From positions 1 through 55,588 of the forward strand of contig VRUK01000026.1 in assembly GCA_019456195.1 (NCBI GenBank): a stretch of 55,588 nucleotides of DNA. Reading direction: 5' to 3'. Shown in pieces: positions 36,710-47,241 of this stretch. A program made the translations under genes and the position numbers. The DNA is from Planctomycetota bacterium. GTDB taxonomy: Bacteria > Planctomycetota > Phycisphaerae > Sedimentisphaerales > Anaerobacaceae. A model generated the notes under the pieces. The model did no database searches, had not been told where the DNA came from, and saw nothing but the letters and a program-made list of their open reading frames with translations. Every line of letters begins with the position of its first letter. Within the stretch, counting starts at the first letter, position 1.

Positions 36710-36753
36710 TTAGCTAAGCGCTGAAAATGTTATCCGCTCAGGTGTTTGACCAT

Positions 36754-37242
36754 TTAAACCTTCATACCGGATATGGTCGTTTCAAATACTATAGCACTAT
36801 CAACGACCCCTTGCACACTTGTTGTAACATGGGCGGTGTCTCTGCGGCGTTTGAATTTGGTAATATGTCCAAGCAGATATAATTTTTGGCCCGGCTCGAC
36901 TACAGAACGGAACTTCGCTGAATTTATACCGGCAAAACCCACAAAACCCTTCAGCTCATAAATCTGCTTCATAAAAAAGCTTGCAAGCTGTGCTGCCGCC
37001 TCAACCATTATTACTCCTGGCATCAACGGCCGACCGGGGATATGACCGCGAATCCAGAATTCGCTATCTGTTACATCCTTATAGCCTAAAAGCAAACGCT
37101 TGTCCTTATCAACCCAAAGGATACCATCAAGATGCTGCATCTCAAATCGCTGAGGATTTACTTTGCAAATTGCCTCCCTGTCGAATACGGGCTCGGTTTG
37201 AAGATCTATTGACGACAAATCAAATAATAAGGGAGGGGGCAT
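36754..37242 (-). CDS. fabZ: FabZ-type 3-hydroxyacyl-ACP dehydratase
   Basis: 162 residues with a hot-dog fold. The active-site signature GHIPGRPLMPGVIMVEAAAQ has the catalytic His and the Glu of the FabZ/FabA group. FAGINSAKFRSVVEPGQKL is the next conserved strand. It dehydrates 3-hydroxyacyl-ACP in fatty acid synthesis (cytoplasm). The N-terminal ~40 residues are a longer lead-in than E. coli FabZ, as in other planctomycetes. GGAG precedes the ATG. No other fab genes nearby. Confidence 0.88.
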   Translation of the reverse strand: MPPPLLFDLSSIDLQTEPVFDREAICKVNPQRFEMQHLDGILWVDKDKRLLLGYKDVTDSEFWIRGHIPGRPLMPGVIMVEAAAQLASFFMKQIYELKGFVGFAGINSAKFRSVVEPGQKLYLLGHITKFKRRRDTAHVTTSVQGVVDSAIVFETTISGMKV

Positions 37243-37380
37243 TATTCTCCTTAATAAAAACTTTCCGCGCTTTCATATTGCATATTATCACTACAACTGC
37301 TCATACGCAATACTTCAATGCGCGCCATACACAACGCATGATGCATAATGATACAAGTACTTAACGAATACTTGTGATGT

Positions 37381-37554
37381 CTATTGGGCCGATCTGATTT
37401 CAAGAACGCGATTGCGAACAACTTGAGCAGCCTGCTTTACTCCCTGCATTTGCTTGCGAACCCGCGTTCCTGCCGCCTTGTTTCCACCCTCTGCTTTGCT
37501 GATATCGTTTTCAACTTCGGCAACCAGCTTTTTCAGGTCTTCATACTCTTGCAT
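37381..37554 (-). CDS. histone H1-like small DNA-binding protein
   Basis: 57 residues (MQEYEDLKKLVAEVENDISK... RSAQ). The middle, GGNKAAGTRVRKQMQGVKQA, matches the lysine/arginine-rich helix of bacterial histone H1-like proteins found in Planctomycetes, Chlamydiae and Bacteroidetes. It probably binds DNA and helps compact the nucleoid. GGAGGT lies before the ATG. Too short for most ORF cut-offs. Confidence 0.85.
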   Translation of the reverse strand: MQEYEDLKKLVAEVENDISKAEGGNKAAGTRVRKQMQGVKQAAQVVRNRVLEIRSAQ

Positions 37555-37760
37555 TTAAGATACCTCCACTTTGTGGATTAAAATTGCTGTTTGTTGATTA
37601 GAATCGCCCAAAACTTAACGGTGCTTTACTATTTTGTCAAAGAAAAATGCCTTTTTTTTAAAAAAAAACGACATTTATTTTTTCCACAATTTGATGAATT
37701 TTACGTAATTCCGGACATTTGAGAAACCTGAAAAGCATCTCAAAACAAAATATCAGCCTG

Positions 37761-38237
37761 TTAGACCACCATTTTATTGGTCAGTTCTGCAACTCTTCGG
37801 CCGCAGCGCTGGCACTGTTTTTCTACCCGCTGGTCGGGCTTATTGATGGATACCGGCCCGTAGTGGTCACCTTTAGGATCACCCTGTACCACCATACCGC
37901 AGATAAGCATAGCCCCTAATATACCCATAATCGTAGTCTCATTACCACCACCTATATTTGCCGAACTCGTAAATGCCGCCCCCACTTTACCGTCGAGCTT
38001 GCCGTGCCTGCCTACCAAATCATCTATCAACTGCTTAACCTGCGCCGCCATCTGGCCATAATATGGTGGAGAGCCGATGACTATTGCATCATAACCGAAC
38101 ACGTCCGTAGCTTCTACTTCGCTGATGGACTTGCATTCGGTCGGCAAATCAGTCTCATTCATAGTCTTTGCTATTATCTGGGCCATCTTTTCGGTACTAC
38201 CCGTTCTTGAGTAATAGATAACTATACCCTTTGGCAT
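37761..38237 (-). CDS. flavodoxin-like NAD(P)H:quinone reductase (WrbA-like)
   Basis: 158 residues from ATG 38237, which has GGAAGGG 5 bases upstream; the upstream in-frame ATG at 38258 overlaps the previous gene's stop but has a poorer site. FMN-phosphate loop: YYSRTGSTEKMAQIIA. GSPPYYGQMAAQVKQLID and FTSSANIGGGNETTIM are the later flavin-binding loops of the WrbA/flavodoxin family. The C-terminus has CQRCGRR. It reduces quinones or serves as an electron carrier. It overlaps or abuts the HPr-domain gene, with which it is probably co-transcribed. Confidence 0.87.
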   Translation of the reverse strand: MPKGIVIYYSRTGSTEKMAQIIAKTMNETDLPTECKSISEVEATDVFGYDAIVIGSPPYYGQMAAQVKQLIDDLVGRHGKLDGKVGAAFTSSANIGGGNETTIMGILGAMLICGMVVQGDPKGDHYGPVSINKPDQRVEKQCQRCGRRVAELTNKMVV

Positions 38238-38254
38238 TTTTACCCTTCCTATTT

Positions 38255-39802
38255 TCATCTACGCAAGTAAACAAGTTTTTCCGGCAGAGGAACGTTGTTA
38301 CCGAATTTATCCTCGCCATACCCCGACTCTGCCAATAACTTTATATCAGCCAGCACCCGCTTGTCCCCGATAAAGGTTGCGGTCAGGTTGGCATCCACAT
38401 CGATCTTACCCATTGCCAGAAGCCGGGCTATTTCGTCGGTAATCTTTTCCAGCAGCGTCCCTTCCTTTCCAGTCGGCTCTTCCGGCAACTGCAAAGGCTG
38501 CTCGTACAGGATTAGTTTCCCTCGCTCAGCCAATGTCAGAACAACACTTCTAACGACGGGATCCATTTTGCTCTGGCCGGCCTGTTCCAGTTCCCTGATA
38601 ATCTTAAGATGGACGATTTCCGAGGCCAGCCACCTTCGTTTTTGCGCGTTTACCTTCTCATTGGCACGGAACAGCTCCAGCGGTGAGCCTGCATCGTAAT
38701 CCTCCTCGTCCATCTGCATACGAACTTCGCTTCCATAATGCAGGACAAGCTTGGAAATCAGCGTGGACGGGCGAACATGAAAACCGCGATAGGGAGGAAC
38801 GGACACTTCGACTCGGCCAACCTCAGCGTAGCGTTTGAGCATCCTATGACACAGATGCTCGGCACAATCAATATACATACTTATGCTCGTAACCGAGTAG
38901 TTCATCAGAACCCCCAGCAGTTCCTCGGCTTTTACCAGTGGCTTAAATCGAGTCGGTGAATCACAAAGTTCCTTATTCACATGCCGTTCGTAATAGTGGG
39001 CAAATGAAGTAGCCGTTTTCAGCAAATGAAAAACAACACTTATATGGCCTCTCAAAACGGGCAAATCTGTATCCAAATCTTCTGCTTCAGTACCTGAGAC
39101 GTAGGTATCGTACAGTGACTGAAGATTGTGGAATCGAAGCTCGAGACTTCGCAACATTTCCTCACTAATCGAGTCCAGAACGTAGGAAGCGTATGCTTCA
39201 GGCTTAGCCCGACTGGCAGCGCGAACATCCTTACTGTCAGCCGCCAAATTCAAAAAGGCCGTGGCAAGTAAAGTTACTGTTTCGGAGACTGTCTCTATCC
39301 TGCGAGTGCCGCAGTCATGTGGCAGCCGGCCGGTCGGCAGATCTTCCGTGTAAGATTTCTCACGTAAGCTTCCCTGTGGAATCGCAAGGCCAAGCTGGCC
39401 GGCTCTGTCGATCATTTGCTTTCCCGCCAGCAAAAGTATGTCGCCGGTAAACTCAAGTGCCTCTTCCGTTGCCTTGATGAAATCTCTCTCTATCGGCAAA
39501 AGCTGATACGCAGGCAATGAGTGTTGAATGTGGAGCAGCTCATAACTTACGTAAGAAAAAAGCTTCATCGCCGCCGTCAGTGACCTGAATGAACACCAGC
39601 GGCAACTGTTGTCTGCATCATAGGCGTCGAGAAGCTCCTCAATCTGCATAGATTGTGAAAGCAATTGGCCCAGAAACGGACGTATCATAATTTTGTCGTT
39701 CGTTTTACACTCTGACAGGTGGCACGCTAGACCGAGCAATGTCCGGGCACGTTTTGCTATCAACTCCTGAAAAGCTTTGTCAGTAACTGTTACTGAAACC
39801 AT
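38255..39802 (-). CDS. large planctomycete protein with an embedded HPr-like domain
   Basis: 515 residues. Mostly helical N-terminal two-thirds (ARTLLGLACHLSECKTNDKI, RAASRAKPEAYASYVLDSIS) without known homology. Residues ~330-395 contain an HPr-like phosphocarrier segment, VPPYRGFHVRPSTLISKLVL, where His342 occupies the position of HPr His15 (G-x-H-x-R-P). The tail is a short helical module. It could be a phospho-relay or regulatory protein that lost PTS partners; no PTS genes are seen here. The gene just downstream (flavodoxin) starts at its stop codon, and the lipoprotein gene is 8 bases upstream. Confidence 0.75.
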   Translation of the reverse strand: MVSVTVTDKAFQELIAKRARTLLGLACHLSECKTNDKIMIRPFLGQLLSQSMQIEELLDAYDADNSCRWCSFRSLTAAMKLFSYVSYELLHIQHSLPAYQLLPIERDFIKATEEALEFTGDILLLAGKQMIDRAGQLGLAIPQGSLREKSYTEDLPTGRLPHDCGTRRIETVSETVTLLATAFLNLAADSKDVRAASRAKPEAYASYVLDSISEEMLRSLELRFHNLQSLYDTYVSGTEAEDLDTDLPVLRGHISVVFHLLKTATSFAHYYERHVNKELCDSPTRFKPLVKAEELLGVLMNYSVTSISMYIDCAEHLCHRMLKRYAEVGRVEVSVPPYRGFHVRPSTLISKLVLHYGSEVRMQMDEEDYDAGSPLELFRANEKVNAQKRRWLASEIVHLKIIRELEQAGQSKMDPVVRSVVLTLAERGKLILYEQPLQLPEEPTGKEGTLLEKITDEIARLLAMGKIDVDANLTATFIGDKRVLADIKLLAESGYGEDKFGNNVPLPEKLVYLRR

Positions 39803-39809
39803 ATTATTT

Positions 39810-40700
39810 TCATTCGCCTTTTTTCGGTAACGGCATTATGTCCGGCTCATCGAAACCTGCGGGTATCTTAAAGTCAAAAATCTTCTTATCTATTTTATTG
39901 TTGAATTTCGGGTTGAGAAATTTTATCTCGAAAACATCTTTCTGCTCTACCGGTTCAGTAGCCGGTTCGGTCGAAACCGTTACTATTTTAGTCGGCAAAC
40001 CCAATTTCTTATCAATCCAGAAATCAATAGACACGTAATCATCTTTATAAATCGAATTCGGCTTAACTTCCAAATGCACTTGAATAAAATCTTCGGGCCC
40101 TGACTTTTTTTGCTCAACTAACGTTATCTCAAACTGCTTTTTGATATCTTCAATTCTGGAAAATCCAACCATTGGAAAATTCTTGTTAATCAAATCAAAA
40201 ACATCAATCGGCTTATTCGGGTCTTGCACATCGGCTAATTGAATATACCTGATTCCCTCCATTTCGTAGTCGATCTGAACAGCCCACATCCCTTCGAACC
40301 GGTGGCCGGGATGAGAAAGATTGGCGCCGCCGAGAACGATATATTCCTCGACGTATTTTTCTTCTTCCTCATCATCTATTGTCCTCGTGTGAAAATTTAG
40401 TCTCAGCTTTGAGCTGTTGCCGATCTTGGTATAATAAAAAACACCTTTCTGCAGCCTTTCTGATTCGAGCAGCGGTTGAATGAATTTATACTCAATCTGG
40501 GCCTGAAAGGACATAAGCTCCGATGTCTTCTGATTCAACTGCTTCAGGACTTTATCGGCATCATTAGCTACTTCCTCTTTTGCTTGCCTTTTAGCTACAC
40601 AATTTGGACATGTACAAGCTTTTTTAACCTCAGAAGCCAAACAACCGCTCAGAGCCCACAACAAAACAATGGCTGATTTGATAATTATTTTTTTATTCAT
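39810..40700 (-). CDS. LolA-like-fold lipoprotein
   Basis: 296 residues. The signal has lipobox LSGC (residue ~20), followed by a Cys motif CTCPNC. From ~45 on, helix-then-sheet sequence typical of the LolA/LppX superfamily: VLKQLNQKTSELMSFQAQIE, GVFYYTKIGNSSKLRLNF, SIDFWIDKKLGLPTKIV and KKIFDFKIPAGFDEP. Such proteins bind lipids or lipoproteins in the periplasm; the cargo is unknown. It sits 7 bases upstream of the HPr-domain gene and is presumably co-transcribed with it. Confidence 0.75.
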   Translation of the reverse strand: MNKKIIIKSAIVLLWALSGCLASEVKKACTCPNCVAKRQAKEEVANDADKVLKQLNQKTSELMSFQAQIEYKFIQPLLESERLQKGVFYYTKIGNSSKLRLNFHTRTIDDEEEEKYVEEYIVLGGANLSHPGHRFEGMWAVQIDYEMEGIRYIQLADVQDPNKPIDVFDLINKNFPMVGFSRIEDIKKQFEITLVEQKKSGPEDFIQVHLEVKPNSIYKDDYVSIDFWIDKKLGLPTKIVTVSTEPATEPVEQKDVFEIKFLNPKFNNKIDKKIFDFKIPAGFDEPDIMPLPKKGE

Positions 40701-40727
40701 TATTCCGAGTTCCTTTTTCTCTAATCG

Positions 40728-41315
40728 CTATTTTTTACCATCGATTATTTCAAGTATCCGGCTGATATCCTCAACACAAAAATCCGCATGCTCTATAAAT
40801 TCACCGGCTTGATTGTGATTAGCCAGAAGCACTGCGACAGCACCTGCCGCCTTTGCACAGAGCAAATCAAAGAGGTAATCACCTACCAGCATAGTTTCCT
40901 TAGGCTCCACGCCGAATTGCTCACATATACGCAACACCCCGAAAGCATCGGGCTTAACCGGCCCGTCTTCTCGACCGATAACCATATCAAACTTCAGCTC
41001 GTGCTTTTGAGCGATAGCAAGGGCATTTTCACGCTTATTACGCGTCAAGACTCCGATATGAATACCCGCTGTACGAAGCGCAGAAAGCGTTTGTTTCGCA
41101 TTGGCGTTAAGTTTGGATTCTGTTACCGCTTTTTGCTCATGATAATGAAGTATTTTCTCGGCATCCTGACGCTGCTGAACGGTCATATTTTCCATCAACT
41201 CCAGAATAGGTCCGGAATCTCTGGCTAACCCTATTTCCTCCCGAATATCATCAAAATTGAAGAAAGGCTGAGTTATAGTGCCGTCCAAATCAAATATTAC
41301 AGCTTTAATCTGCAT
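40728..41315 (-). CDS. HAD-superfamily phosphatase (phosphoglycolate phosphatase-like)
   Basis: 195 residues. Motif I is VIFDLDGTITQP, motif II GVLTRNKRENA, motif III Lys in DGPVKPDAFGVL, and motif IV VGDYLFDLLCAKAAG. The helical cap between residues ~15 and 75 is of type C1. It dephosphorylates a small substrate such as phosphoglycolate, a sugar phosphate or a nucleotide. It lies 27 bases upstream of the LolA-like gene and 46 bases downstream of the LysR gene, all on the minus strand. Confidence 0.92.
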   Translation of the reverse strand: MQIKAVIFDLDGTITQPFFNFDDIREEIGLARDSGPILELMENMTVQQRQDAEKILHYHEQKAVTESKLNANAKQTLSALRTAGIHIGVLTRNKRENALAIAQKHELKFDMVIGREDGPVKPDAFGVLRICEQFGVEPKETMLVGDYLFDLLCAKAAGAVAVLLANHNQAGEFIEHADFCVEDISRILEIIDGKK

Positions 41316-41361
41316 TTATAATACTTTGTGGATGCGTCTATGCGACCACTCGTCCATATAT

Positions 41362-42249
41362 TTATGCTTCACGTTTTTTACGCAGCAGCTCAATAAAGTA
41401 TCGGCCAGCCTGGCCTATAATTTTACCTTTACGAAGAATTATTCCGGTAGTTCTAATAAATTTTTCATTCGAGAAAGGAATTGCCTTTATTGTTCCACTG
41501 CTCAGTTCTGGAAGGATTGCCGTTTGAGGCAATATACTTATTCCTGAATTTATTTCCACCGCCCTTTTGATGGTTTCGATGTTATCGAACTCCATCACCT
41601 GCCGGACAGCAACATTATATCGCTCCAGAATACTATCGATCCACGCCCGTGTGGGAACATTTTTCTCAAAAGCAATGAATTTTTCAAACTGCAGCCTGTG
41701 AATATCGACCTGCTGCTCATGTGAAAACGGATGTTTCGGGCTGCAGACCATAACCAGCGGCTCACCCTCAAAATCATACACTTCGAGTCTTTTATCTCTT
41801 TTAGGGACAGCTACAAGGCCGATATCGACATTACCGGATAAAACCAGCTCATAAATCCTGCTGGCACTAAAGTATTCAATATGGACGTTAACATCCGGAT
41901 AGCTGACCATGAATTTCTTAACATAGTCCGGCAGCGTATGCATCCCGATACTGAAAATCGCAGCTACGTTTACCCTGCTCGAAGAAGACTTACCCAAAGC
42001 GTTAAGTTCGGTCTTAAGCTGTTCATATCTATCAAGAATATCTTTAGACGCCTGGTAAAGCAACTGCCCCGCCTTAGTAAGTTCAATAGGTCTTTTCTTG
42101 CGATTTATCAACTGGCATTTATGAGTAAGCTCAAGTTGAGCAAGTTGCTGTGAAACCGCGGATTGACTTAAAAGGTGCTTCTCAGCGGTTCTTGAGAAAC
42201 TTCTCAAATCTGATAAATCACAAAACACCTTTAGTATATCTATATGCAT
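41362..42249 (-). CDS. LysR-family transcriptional regulator
   Basis: 295 residues. Winged HTH at residues 1-60: LKVFCDLSDLRSFSRTAEKH, then SQSAVSQQLAQLE. The effector-binding domain follows at ~90-290 (GNVDIGLVAVPKRDKRLEVY, GISILPQTAILPELSSGTI). It is divergent from gdhA across 186 bases holding a long interrupted inverted repeat. This suggests that it controls gdhA, analogous to GltC or CysB-type logic for nitrogen assimilation (inference). It may also autoregulate. Confidence 0.9.
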   Translation of the reverse strand: MHIDILKVFCDLSDLRSFSRTAEKHLLSQSAVSQQLAQLELTHKCQLINRKKRPIELTKAGQLLYQASKDILDRYEQLKTELNALGKSSSSRVNVAAIFSIGMHTLPDYVKKFMVSYPDVNVHIEYFSASRIYELVLSGNVDIGLVAVPKRDKRLEVYDFEGEPLVMVCSPKHPFSHEQQVDIHRLQFEKFIAFEKNVPTRAWIDSILERYNVAVRQVMEFDNIETIKRAVEINSGISILPQTAILPELSSGTIKAIPFSNEKFIRTTGIILRKGKIIGQAGRYFIELLRKKREA

Positions 42250-42322
42250 TATAAGCTACCCTAATAGAATGTATTAACATTAATGCCTTGTACTACACTC
42301 ATCAAGTGTGCTATTTTACCGG

Positions 42323-42351
42323 TTGACTTTTGCTTTTAGCAACACAATTAT
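42323..42351 (+). promoter_or_regulatory. candidate gdhA promoter
   Basis: TTGACT (42323-42328), 17-base spacer, AATTAT (42346-42351), ~85 bases before the gdhA start. The inverted repeat overlaps it. Confidence 0.4.
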
Positions 42352-42397
42352 GCGGTTTTTCTATTAGTTTAACTTATTTCAATAGTTGCAAAAGCAA
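42330..42397. promoter_or_regulatory. interrupted inverted repeat, candidate LysR operator
   Basis: TTGCTTTT-A-GCAAC (42330-42343) is mirrored by GTTGC-AAAAGCAA (42385-42397). It lies between the divergent LysR and gdhA genes and overlaps the candidate promoter. Confidence 0.5.
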
Positions 42398-42435
42398 TAA
42401 AATACAAATTAGGATTGTTAATGGAGATTACTTAA

Positions 42436-43782
<1,347 letters not shown>

Positions 43783-43808
43783 CAAAAACAGCTTAAAAGA
43801 TATTCCAA

Positions 43809-43838
43809 GGGCGTTTACTGATGTAAACGCCCTTTTTT
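43809..43838 (+). terminator. gdhA rho-independent terminator
   Basis: GGGCGTTTAC-TGAT-GTAAACGCCC perfect 10-base stem followed by TTTTTT, 26 bases after the gdhA stop. Confidence 0.95.
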
Positions 43839-43877
43839 ATTGCGTTATTTTCAAGATGCCGTTACAATTCGCTTCCG

Positions 43878-44618
43878 ATGGGAAAAGAAGTAAACATTGA
43901 TAAAGTTATTCGTCAGCACCTTGAGATGGAGCAGTTTTTTTCCGGCTTTTCTCTTAAGAGTACAGCCGGAACACCCGAACCACAACAACAGAAAGAAGAT
44001 GATATGACCGCAGCCCAAAAAGCCGCCGAGCTTGAAAAAATAGCCGCCGAAGTTAACAAATGCCGCGAATGCGACCTGGGCTCGACACGAACAAACGCAG
44101 TCCCCGGCGAGGGCAATCCGAACGCCCGAATTATGTTTGTCGGCGAAGGTCCCGGAGCCGACGAAGATGCACAAGGCCGGCCTTTTGTCGGAAGAGCGGG
44201 ACAGCTACTGGATAAGATAATCGCTGCCTGCGGCCTTAAACGAAGCGATGTCTATATAGGCAACATCCTGAAGTGCCGTCCGCCGGGCAACCGCGATCCT
44301 CGCGCCGATGAGATAATAAACTGCCTGCCCTATCTCCAAAGACAGATTGAGATAATAAGTCCCGAAATTATCGTAGCTCTGGGCGCCCACGCAGCCAGAA
44401 CACTTTTGAACACCACCAAACCGATAGGCCAGTTGCGAGGCCAATTCCTCGATTACTATACCGGAATCGACAAACCCCCTACTAAGCTTATGGCGACATA
44501 TCATCCCGCCTATCTGCTGCGAAATTACTCTCCGGATAATCGCAGAAAGGTCTGGGAAGATATGCAAAAGGTCCTCACCGAACTCGGCCTGCCAATACCG
44601 GAACGCCAAACAGGATAA
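43878..44618 (+). CDS. type-4 uracil-DNA glycosylase (Fe-S)
   Basis: 246 residues. A ~50-residue N-terminal extension precedes the core. Motif A is VGEGPGADEDAQGRPFVGRA, and motif B contains HPAYLLRN. The [4Fe-4S] cysteines are in CRECDLG, NILKCRPPGNRDP and IINCLPYLQ. It removes uracil from DNA. Type-4 UDGs are common in thermophiles and many environmental bacteria. It stands alone between gdhA and the selenoprotein region. A later in-frame ATG (MTAAQKAAEL) could be the true start. Confidence 0.92.
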   Translation: MGKEVNIDKVIRQHLEMEQFFSGFSLKSTAGTPEPQQQKEDDMTAAQKAAELEKIAAEVNKCRECDLGSTRTNAVPGEGNPNARIMFVGEGPGADEDAQGRPFVGRAGQLLDKIIAACGLKRSDVYIGNILKCRPPGNRDPRADEIINCLPYLQRQIEIISPEIIVALGAHAARTLLNTTKPIGQLRGQFLDYYTGIDKPPTKLMATYHPAYLLRNYSPDNRRKVWEDMQKVLTELGLPIPERQTG

Positions 44619-44679
44619 TTTCACTCAAGTTCGCCAGCAATTCAAATCACTAAAATATTGAAGAATTATGTGTGTAACA

Positions 44680-44707
44680 TTTGACTTTTTGGGCCGTCTT
44701 CTATAAT
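44680..44707 (+). promoter_or_regulatory. sigma-70-like promoter of the first selenoprotein gene
   Basis: TTTGAC (44680-44685), 16-base spacer, TATAAT (44702-44707), ~72 bases before ATG 44779. Confidence 0.55.
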
Positions 44708-44778
44708 AATAGATGTTTGCAGCATCTCAATGCGGTTGAATTAATCTGATTCGGGCTTTTTAGCGGAAGGAACTTGAT

Positions 44779-45945
44779 ATGAGAAAAAAAACGTTTTTCT
44801 TGAGATTCCTGAACGCCGGCACTCTTGTACCATTTTGCCTTTCATTGATGCTAATTGCATTCGGCTGTAAGGAAAAGACAGAAGAAGTCGTGTTTAATCT
44901 GGAGGAAATTTCCGACTACGATGTGAACTGGCCTGAGCGAACGCTGCCGAGAGCTCTAAAGTTTCCGGGTAAGGTACGCAAGGGCGAAATCAAGATTGGC
45001 GGAAACGAATACGACGTTTTTATAAGCCCTCATCCCAAGACAGATATTTGTTTTTTCCCAAAAAGTAGTCCCCAGTATTATCCCCGCTGGTGGGGAGCAA
45101 ATCTGCTAAACGCAACGCATGCTATTGACGGAAAACATTACTGCTTTGACATCACAACGAAGGGCGACAAACTAATCGTTCGACCGTACGAAGGTGAGTT
45201 TGGCACATTCGAGATCGGTGCTGGTGGACGTAATATTCAAGAGATAGCAATGCAGGGTTCGCTGCGCTCCGAAGATACGGCTGTATCTGTTGGAGGTGAA
45301 CTGGAGCTTGAAAGTGAACTGGAGCGTGGCTGGCCGAAACCAGCTAAGAGTTGCCGGGTGCCTGTTGGTGACTATTTGCCAACTATTGTAACGGTTACAT
45401 TCGGGCAGCTGAGCATTACTGTTTCAAATAATGTTCACGCTGACGGCCAACGTCGTCCAAACAACTACCCCCGCATCTATGGAATCAAAATTCGCAAGGA
45501 CAAATCCTATGTCTTTGACTTTTCCAACAAACCGAAGGTAATATTCGCATCGCCTGCAAAGAACCATCGCGTCAAATTGGGCGAGGAGCTAAGTGTTAAG
45601 GCTGTCCTGATAGACCCGGAACTGGATATTATGATTCGCGATCTTAAAGACACTACAAAAAAGCAGAAAAAAGAATACGTTACCCCGGACGGCGAAAAAC
45701 ATAACTACGAACTAAGTCTATCACTCGATCCAAAAGTAATCATTACGCGAGCAGATGGTGAAAAGGTCGCCGAGGGTGTCATGCCATTTGGGTGAGACGG
45801 CACCTGTGGGTTCTCGTGGCGAGTACCAAACAATCTTAAAATCAATGGCAGCGAAGAGAAGTTCAATGTCAAGGTGAAATACGATACCAAACAGCTTTAC
45901 GGTAAAGTAACCGCAACACGGCAGATTGTAATTTATAGAGATTGA
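44779..45945 (+). CDS. selenoprotein (FGU-D-x-T-C-x-x-SWR family), lipoprotein, Sec339
   Basis: Read through an in-frame TGA at 45793-45795 this is 388 residues; without readthrough it would stop at 338. The lipoprotein-type signal ends LIAFGC. The mature part is beta-rich, with a PVGDY motif near residue 193, and reaches ...GVMPFG-U-DGTC, then GFSWRVPNNLK. The 49 codons after TGA continue as good protein to a real stop at 45943. U339 and C343 form a U-x-x-x-C pair. The same motif, at the same distance from the PxGxY motif, is in the genes at 47242 and 48841. A hairpin at 45809-45827 fits a SECIS. GGAAGGA precedes the ATG. The redox substrate is unknown. Alternative: nonsense mutation, unlikely given the three parallel cases. 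Confidence 0.85.
45809..45827 (+). promoter_or_regulatory. bacterial SECIS-like hairpin 1
   Basis: Starts 14 bases after the TGA: G-GTTCTCG-TGG-CGAGTAC-C, one internal T-T mismatch, 3-base loop with G's. The loop lies 21 bases after the TGA, within the usual bacterial range. Confidence 0.75.
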
Positions 45946-46078
45946 AAATACAGTAATGTAAAAACATTTATTTTTTTGTTTTTTTTTTTGAAAATTACTG
46001 CAATTAATTCTTGCTTCAGGCGTCTATTTTTTAGATGAAACATTTTCCGTGTGATTCTTGATTTTTAGGAGATGTGTA

Positions 46079-47095
46079 ATGAAACGCACTTTCTTTTGTC
46101 TAATCATTCTATCACTTGCTGTGATTCCCGCAAAAGCGCGGCGCTTCGCTTCAGGCCCATTTGAGTTGGCAGTCTATCCGGCGAAAGCTTCTGAGTCTGC
46201 ACAGCAATACCAACTCCTTCCGAAAACTGACAAGCAGGCCGATGCGGTGCCATTGTACGAAAAAGCCATTCAGGCATTGCCGAGAGGCCGCAAACAGGAC
46301 AAGCAGGTACAGGAATGGTTAAAACTACCGCCTGAGCAACTGCCACAAAAGCAGGTTATAGAAATGATACAGAAATATATGGAGAGCCTGAAACTCGTTT
46401 CACAAGCGACAAGATGCGAGCAGTGCAATTGGCCTAAATGGAAGCCGGGAACAACACCCCCGGATACGAGTGAATATCGCAGTCTGGCTTTTTCGCTTGA
46501 GCTCTGGGCAAGAATGGAGATTGTTCACGGAGAGTATGATAGGGCTCTGCTCGTAATGCAGACAGGATTCGGGATGTCCAGACACCTTGGACAGGCACCT
46601 ACCTGTGTTCAGGCCATGGTTGGAACAGCGATTGGCGCGGTAATGTGCAAAGAAGTTGAACTGTTCATAAAGGGCAAAGACTCGCCAAATCTGTACTGGG
46701 CCCTTGCCAATCTGCCGAGGCCGTTCGCAGATGTGAAAAAGGCGATAGAAGCCGAGAGAGCAAATCTAAAAAATTATAACTTTCTTCTCCGAAGACAGTT
46801 TGAAAAACAGCTAAAGCCTGCTCATGATAGAATGCTGTTCATAGCAAAGAGGTTGGAGAACAACTTGAATGCGATGCAGTGTGTGGAGGCAATACGCAAT
46901 TATGCAGCCACACACGATGGACAGTTGCCGGAGAAGCTAAGTGACATAAGCGATCTCGAACTTCCGATAGACGTTATGAATGACAAAGCCTTCGGGTATC
47001 AACGTACTGCCAAAGGGGCCGTGTTACAGTCGGAGATGCCGGAGGGAGGAGATGAAGTTGATGTAGTTCGGTACCAGATTGTCTTGAAGAAGTAG
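46079..47095 (+). CDS. exported protein of unknown function in the selenoprotein cluster
   Basis: 338 residues from ATG 46079 (AGGAG 7 bases upstream; a TTG at 46058 is in frame but lacks a site). The signal peptide is LIILSLAVIPAKA. The mature protein is helical (ADAVPLYEKAIQALPRGRKQ, EYRSLAFSLELWARMEIVHG, FADVKKAIEAERANLKNYNF) and ends in a short beta segment (GYQRTAKGAVLQSEMPEGGD). It has a TRCEQCNW cysteine pair near residue 120 that could be redox-active. I recognise it only as a planctomycete-type family. It sits between two selenoprotein genes on the same strand, so it may serve the same process. No TGA is read through here. Confidence 0.72.
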   Translation: MKRTFFCLIILSLAVIPAKARRFASGPFELAVYPAKASESAQQYQLLPKTDKQADAVPLYEKAIQALPRGRKQDKQVQEWLKLPPEQLPQKQVIEMIQKYMESLKLVSQATRCEQCNWPKWKPGTTPPDTSEYRSLAFSLELWARMEIVHGEYDRALLVMQTGFGMSRHLGQAPTCVQAMVGTAIGAVMCKEVELFIKGKDSPNLYWALANLPRPFADVKKAIEAERANLKNYNFLLRRQFEKQLKPAHDRMLFIAKRLENNLNAMQCVEAIRNYAATHDGQLPEKLSDISDLELPIDVMNDKAFGYQRTAKGAVLQSEMPEGGDEVDVVRYQIVLKK

Positions 47096-47241
47096 TTCGG
47101 AACTGCTGAAGCTATTATAGAACAGGATGGCATTTGACACTTATTAACAAGGAAAAGGATTTTTTTTATTTTTTTTGTCACGCAAAAGACCACTGAGCGT
47201 CTATAATATTAAATAGCTAACAGCGGGACAGGTACGAAAAA

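Noticed and set aside
45943..45945. A second Sec at the final TGA of the first selenoprotein gene
   Set aside because: No Cys partner, no SECIS-like hairpin and no protein-like sequence after it.
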